Assembly: GCA_038248745.1 (NCBI GenBank)
Contig: JBBRXC010000004.1
Location: forward strand, 1 to 36,141
Direction of reading: 5' to 3'
DNA length: 36,141 nucleotides
Source: JAENWH01 sp038248745
GTDB lineage: Bacteria; Bacillota; Clostridia; Peptostreptococcales; Anaerovoracaceae
Below the pieces are notes generated by a model. It was not told the DNA's origin and ran no database searches. It worked only from the letters and a program-made list of their open reading frames with translations. This document shows, one piece after another, positions 32,565-36,141 of this stretch. The number at the start of each line of letters is the position of its first letter. The first letter of the stretch is position 1. The translations under genes were made by a program, and so were the position numbers.

Positions 32565-34358
32565 TTGAAACATTTACTAAAATATTATAAGCCATATCTA
32601 TTATCCATGATTGCCATCTTAATTCTGCTTTTCGCTCAGGTTACTGCTGAGTTGGCGTTGCCAAGACTGATGGCTGGCATTATTGACAAAGGAATTATTA
32701 CTGGGGATATGCCTTACATCTATAGTACTGGGTTACTCATGCTGGCGATTTCTCTACTTGGCATCATATGTGCTGCGGCTGTTGGATTTTTTTCTTCCCA
32801 GGTTGCATCAAAATCCTCAAAAAAAATTCGCAGAGCGCTCTTTGAGAATGTGACTTCTTTTACGAATATTGAATTCGATCAGTTTTCAACTTCATCCTTA
32901 ATTACCCGATCAACCAATGACATTCAAGTACTCCAAAACACATCGTTTATGACGTTTCGAATGGCTTTTTATGCCCCTATTATGGGCATTGGCGCCCTAA
33001 TTGGCGCATACACAACAAGCCCCAGTCTATCGTGGACAATCGTCGTTGGTATTTTAGGCATCTTGATCGTTATGCTGTTCATGCTTTTCGTCACAATGCC
33101 AAAATTTAAAATTGTTCAACGAATGGTGGATAAACTTAATTTGATTATGGGAGAACGTTTAAACGGAATATTGGTTATCCGGGCCTTTAATAGAGAACTA
33201 AATGAGCAAGCCCGTTTTGATCAGGCAAATAACGATTTAACCAAACTGAATACTTTTGTAAATAGAGCGGTCTCTGTGATGATGCCTGCTTTGATGTTAA
33301 TAATGAATCTATCTGCCTTACTAATTGTCTGGGCGGGATCAAACTTAATTAACCTAGGAAATCTTCAGATTGGAAGCATGCTTGCCTTTATCCAATATTC
33401 AATGAGTGTTATTATGTCCTTCCTTTTTATTACAATGATGTTTGTCATGATTCCAAGAGCTTTGGTATCTGCCGGTAGAGTTGGAGAAGTAATTAATACA
33501 AAACCTGTCATTACTGATGCAGACTCTATTCAAGCTGCTCCATTGGATCAAGGTGATTCAGCCTCTGAATCATCTACCAGCAACGCTTCAAAAGGACTTG
33601 TGGAATTCCGAAACGTCAGCTTCAGATACCCGGATTCAGAGGAAAATGTTCTTACAGATGTTTCTTTCTTTTCAAAACCCGGCGAAACAACCGCTTTAAT
33701 TGGCTCTACCGGGAGTGGAAAATCAACAATTGTTAATCTTCTTCCCCGATTTTATGACGTAACAGAAGGTCATATTTTCATCGATGGGATCGATATCAAA
33801 AGTCTTCCTCAAAAGGAGCTTAGAAAAAAAATTGGCTACGTACCTCAAAAGGCGGTGCTGTTCTCTGGTACAATAAACAGCAATCTCAGCTATGGAAACC
33901 CCGATGCTTCTATCGAAGATTTAAATCTGGCCGCTACCATCGCACAAGCCAAAGAATTTATTGAAGAAAAACCCGAGGGTTTTGACTCCCCTATTTCTCA
34001 AGGGGGGACAAATGTTTCTGGCGGTCAGAGGCAAAGGCTTTCAATAGCAAGAGCTCTTGCTATTAATCCAAAAATATTAATCTTTGATGACAGTTTTTCA
34101 GCCCTGGATTTTAAAACAGATGCAGATCTTCGAAAAGCTTTAAAAAAGAATAAAGAGGACTGCACCCTTATCATCGTAGCACAAAGAATCAACACGATTA
34201 TGCATGCAGAACAGATCATTGTTGTTGAAAATGGAATAATTGCAGGAATAGGAACTCACAAAGAGCTTCTTTCAAGCTGTCAGGTTTACAAAGAAATAGC
34301 TCGTTCACAATTAAGCGAAATTGAGCTTGCCCGGGAGGAAGGTGCAATAAATGGATAA
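32565..34358 (+). CDS. Heterodimeric ABC exporter subunit A (degenerate-site half)
   Basis: This is a 597-residue half transporter with six membrane helices (about 10-300) followed by an ATPase domain. Walker A is GSTGSGKST (380-388) and the signature is VSGGQ. Walker B reads LIFDDSFSALD, with Asp in place of the catalytic Glu, and the H-loop histidine is Gln (IIVAQRINTI). These changes mark the non-hydrolysing half of BmrCD/LmrCD/TM287-288-type multidrug exporters. The start is the TTG at 32565, 8 nt after GGAGG. Another TTG at 32550 is part of the ribosome site itself and is rejected. The C-terminus overlaps subunit B by 8 bp. The exported substrate is unknown. Confidence 0.92.
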   Translation: MKHLLKYYKPYLLSMIAILILLFAQVTAELALPRLMAGIIDKGIITGDMPYIYSTGLLMLAISLLGIICAAAVGFFSSQVASKSSKKIRRALFENVTSFTNIEFDQFSTSSLITRSTNDIQVLQNTSFMTFRMAFYAPIMGIGALIGAYTTSPSLSWTIVVGILGILIVMLFMLFVTMPKFKIVQRMVDKLNLIMGERLNGILVIRAFNRELNEQARFDQANNDLTKLNTFVNRAVSVMMPALMLIMNLSALLIVWAGSNLINLGNLQIGSMLAFIQYSMSVIMSFLFITMMFVMIPRALVSAGRVGEVINTKPVITDADSIQAAPLDQGDSASESSTSNASKGLVEFRNVSFRYPDSEENVLTDVSFFSKPGETTALIGSTGSGKSTIVNLLPRFYDVTEGHIFIDGIDIKSLPQKELRKKIGYVPQKAVLFSGTINSNLSYGNPDASIEDLNLAATIAQAKEFIEEKPEGFDSPISQGGTNVSGGQRQRLSIARALAINPKILIFDDSFSALDFKTDADLRKALKKNKEDCTLIIVAQRINTIMHAEQIIVVENGIIAGIGTHKELLSSCQVYKEIARSQLSEIELAREEGAING

Positions 34359-36141
34359 ATCAAAAGCAAATCCCTCCCCAATGAAAAGAGGTCCTGGAAG
34401 TGGTGGTGGTCCAGCAATGGCTATGATGCCAGGAGAAAAAGCGAAAAACTTTACACAGACCATGAAAACCTTGTTAGGATACTTCAATCCTTACAAAATG
34501 AAGGTTGTCTTTGTCTTGATCTTTGCCATCGGAAGCACCTTGTTCTCCATCGTTTCGCCAAGTATTCTGGGCGGTGCAACAGATATCGTAGTCAGAGGTC
34601 TTGGTACCAGCTCAGGAATTGATTTTGAGGCCTTGCTCAGAACCCTGTTGTTTTTATGCGTGCTTTACGGCATAAGTTTTCTCTTTGCGTTTTCACAAGG
34701 TTTTATTATGGCAGGGATCTCCCAAAAAATTGCATACAAACTCAGAAAAAACATGTCAGAAAAAATGGACAGATTACCACTTAAATATATGGATACCAAA
34801 ACCAATGGCGAAATATTAAGTAGACTGACAAACGATATCGAAACAGTAAACCAGTCCCTTTCCCAAAGCATTACCCAAATCATCACCAGCTTTACGACCC
34901 TAATTGGCATATTAATTATGATGCTATACATTAGCATTCCAATGACTTTAGTCGCTTTGATTATTCTACCCACCTCCGTACTTCTCATTCGGGTGGTAGT
35001 AAAATATTCTCAGGTTCATTTTAAAAACCAGCAGAAATATTTGGGAGAAATCAACGGTCATGTTGAGGAGATGTATTCCGGGCATGTTATTGTAAAAGCA
35101 TTTAATGGAGAAACCGCTTCTTTGAAGAAATTCAATGAAATTAATGAAAAGTTGGCCGAGTCTGCCCAGAAATCACAATTCCTGTCTGGATTGATGATGC
35201 CGCTTACTGGATTTATCGGCAATCTTGCTTACGTGTTTGTTTGCGTGGTTGGTGGTTATCTTGCACTGAACGGCAAAGTAACAATTGGTCAGATTCAAGC
35301 ATTCTTGCAGTATGTTCGCAGCTTTAATCAACCAATAGCACAAGTGGCGAATGTGGCAAATGTACTTCAATCCACTGCCGCAGCAGCAGAAAGAGTCTTT
35401 GAATTCATTAATGAAGAGGAAGAGCTTCAAGATTCAAAAGTTCCTGACAAATCAATAAATTTAAAAAAGGTTAAAGGCGAAGTAACCTTTGAAAATGTAA
35501 GCTTTGGCTATAACGAAAATAACATTTTAATAAAAAACTTTTCGTTTACAGCAAAGCCTGGGCAGAGAATTGCCATCGTGGGTCCCACCGGTGCGGGGAA
35601 AACAACCATCGTAAAGTTATTGATGCGTTTTTATGAATTAAACGAAGGACGAATATTAATTGATGGTATTAATATCCTAGACATCAGCAAGAATAATTTA
35701 AGAAGTATGTTAAGCATGGTTTTGCAGGACACCTGGTTGTTCAGCGGTTCTATCATGGATAATATTAAATATGGTAATATGCAGGCAAGTGATGAAGAGG
35801 TGATTATTGCCGCAAAAGCAGCTCATATTCACCACTTCATAAAAACGCAGCCCAATTGTTATGATATGACGATTAATGAAGATGCCAACAATATTTCGCA
35901 AGGCCAAAAGCAATTGCTTACTATTGCACGCTCTATCCTTGCAGATTCACCAATCCTCATTTTAGATGAAGCAACAAGCTCGGTGGATACAAGGACTGAA
36001 GTCCAGATACAGCAAGCAATGGCAAATCTGATGAAGGATAGAACCAGTTTTATCATAGCTCACAGACTTTCTACAATTAAGGATGCTGATACGATCCTTG
36101 TCATGAAAGATGGCAATATCATTGAACAAGGAAGCCACTTA
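34351..36141 (+). CDS. Heterodimeric ABC exporter subunit B (3' end outside window)
   Basis: The open frame continues through the end of the window (597 codons seen). A short Gly/Pro-rich N-terminal extension (KRGPGSGGGPAMAMMPGEKAKNF), typical of the LmrD/BmrD-side subunit, precedes six membrane helices and a complete-looking ATPase domain. Walker A is GPTGAGKTT (411-419), the signature is ISQGQ (515-519), Walker B is LILDEATSSVD with the catalytic Glu, and the H-loop is IAHRLS. It complements subunit A: its Walker motifs pair with the A signature in the active site, and its ISQGQ faces the degenerate A site (inference from family structures). The ATG follows GGAGGAAGGTG and overlaps the A gene by 8 bp. 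Only the last few residues should be missing. Confidence 0.93.
   Translation, partial: MDKSKANPSPMKRGPGSGGGPAMAMMPGEKAKNFTQTMKTLLGYFNPYKMKVVFVLIFAIGSTLFSIVSPSILGGATDIVVRGLGTSSGIDFEALLRTLLFLCVLYGISFLFAFSQGFIMAGISQKIAYKLRKNMSEKMDRLPLKYMDTKTNGEILSRLTNDIETVNQSLSQSITQIITSFTTLIGILIMMLYISIPMTLVALIILPTSVLLIRVVVKYSQVHFKNQQKYLGEINGHVEEMYSGHVIVKAFNGETASLKKFNEINEKLAESAQKSQFLSGLMMPLTGFIGNLAYVFVCVVGGYLALNGKVTIGQIQAFLQYVRSFNQPIAQVANVANVLQSTAAAAERVFEFINEEEELQDSKVPDKSINLKKVKGEVTFENVSFGYNENNILIKNFSFTAKPGQRIAIVGPTGAGKTTIVKLLMRFYELNEGRILIDGINILDISKNNLRSMLSMVLQDTWLFSGSIMDNIKYGNMQASDEEVIIAAKAAHIHHFIKTQPNCYDMTINEDANNISQGQKQLLTIARSILADSPILILDEATSSVDTRTEVQIQQAMANLMKDRTSFIIAHRLSTIKDADTILVMKDGNIIEQGSHL

Overview
The window is a densely coded, AT-rich stretch from a Gram-positive anaerobe, most likely a member of the Clostridia. 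The evidence is the housekeeping gene order, strong AGGAGG ribosome sites, TTG starts, a biotin-dependent Na+-pump type acyl-CoA decarboxylase module, an SdpR/SdpI pair, a candidate Spo0A box and a Co/Ni ECF transporter. I cannot name the species. No tRNA, rRNA, CRISPR array, insertion sequence or phage gene was recognised. The first gene (carD-like) and the last gene (second half of an ABC exporter) are cut by the window ends.

Layout. 1-381: 5' part of a CarD-family RNA polymerase-binding regulator (minus). 628-2686: OmpR/PhoR-type two-component pair (plus). 2711-6196: radA and an EF-G-like GTPase, each with its own promoter (minus). 6300-13684: one long minus-strand run, greA-lysS-asnS, two small Gate-domain membrane proteins, then a three-gene MacAB-like ABC efflux system. 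Every junction after asnS is abutting or overlapping. 13853-15763: a DMT-family exporter (plus) converging on a membrane acyltransferase (minus). 15768-17530: dusB and coaX. 17706-20159: mmdA-mmdD-mmdC decarboxylase operon with a promoter, an operator-like palindrome and a terminator. 20319-25348: tilS-ftsH-pucR. 25399-27164: sdpR-sdpI-tatD. 27297-29252: metG. 29427-29696: a small Nif11-like protein of unknown role. 29821-32328: CbiMN-CbiQ-CbiO metal ECF transporter. 32565-36141: heterodimeric ABC multidrug-type exporter (plus).

How the pieces relate. tilS, ftsH, coaX, dusB, greA and lysS form a conserved Firmicutes housekeeping block. Here it is interrupted by a regulator-plus-decarboxylase module (pucR-mmdADC) and by the acyltransferase/DMT pair. 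The decarboxylase genes encode carboxyltransferase, membrane anchor and biotin carrier, but the Na+-pumping beta subunit is absent and a terminator closes the operon.

The most interesting non-coding signals are these: a compact structured leader before the Co/Ni transporter (two crossing helices); a perfect 19-bp hairpin at the start of the ABC exporter transcript, overlapping a short upstream ORF; a perfect palindrome inside the mmd promoter; a tilS promoter placed so that its mRNA should be leaderless; and a metG terminator whose arm doubles as the -35 of the sdpR promoter. Promoters were read by eye as -35/-10 pairs and are predictions.
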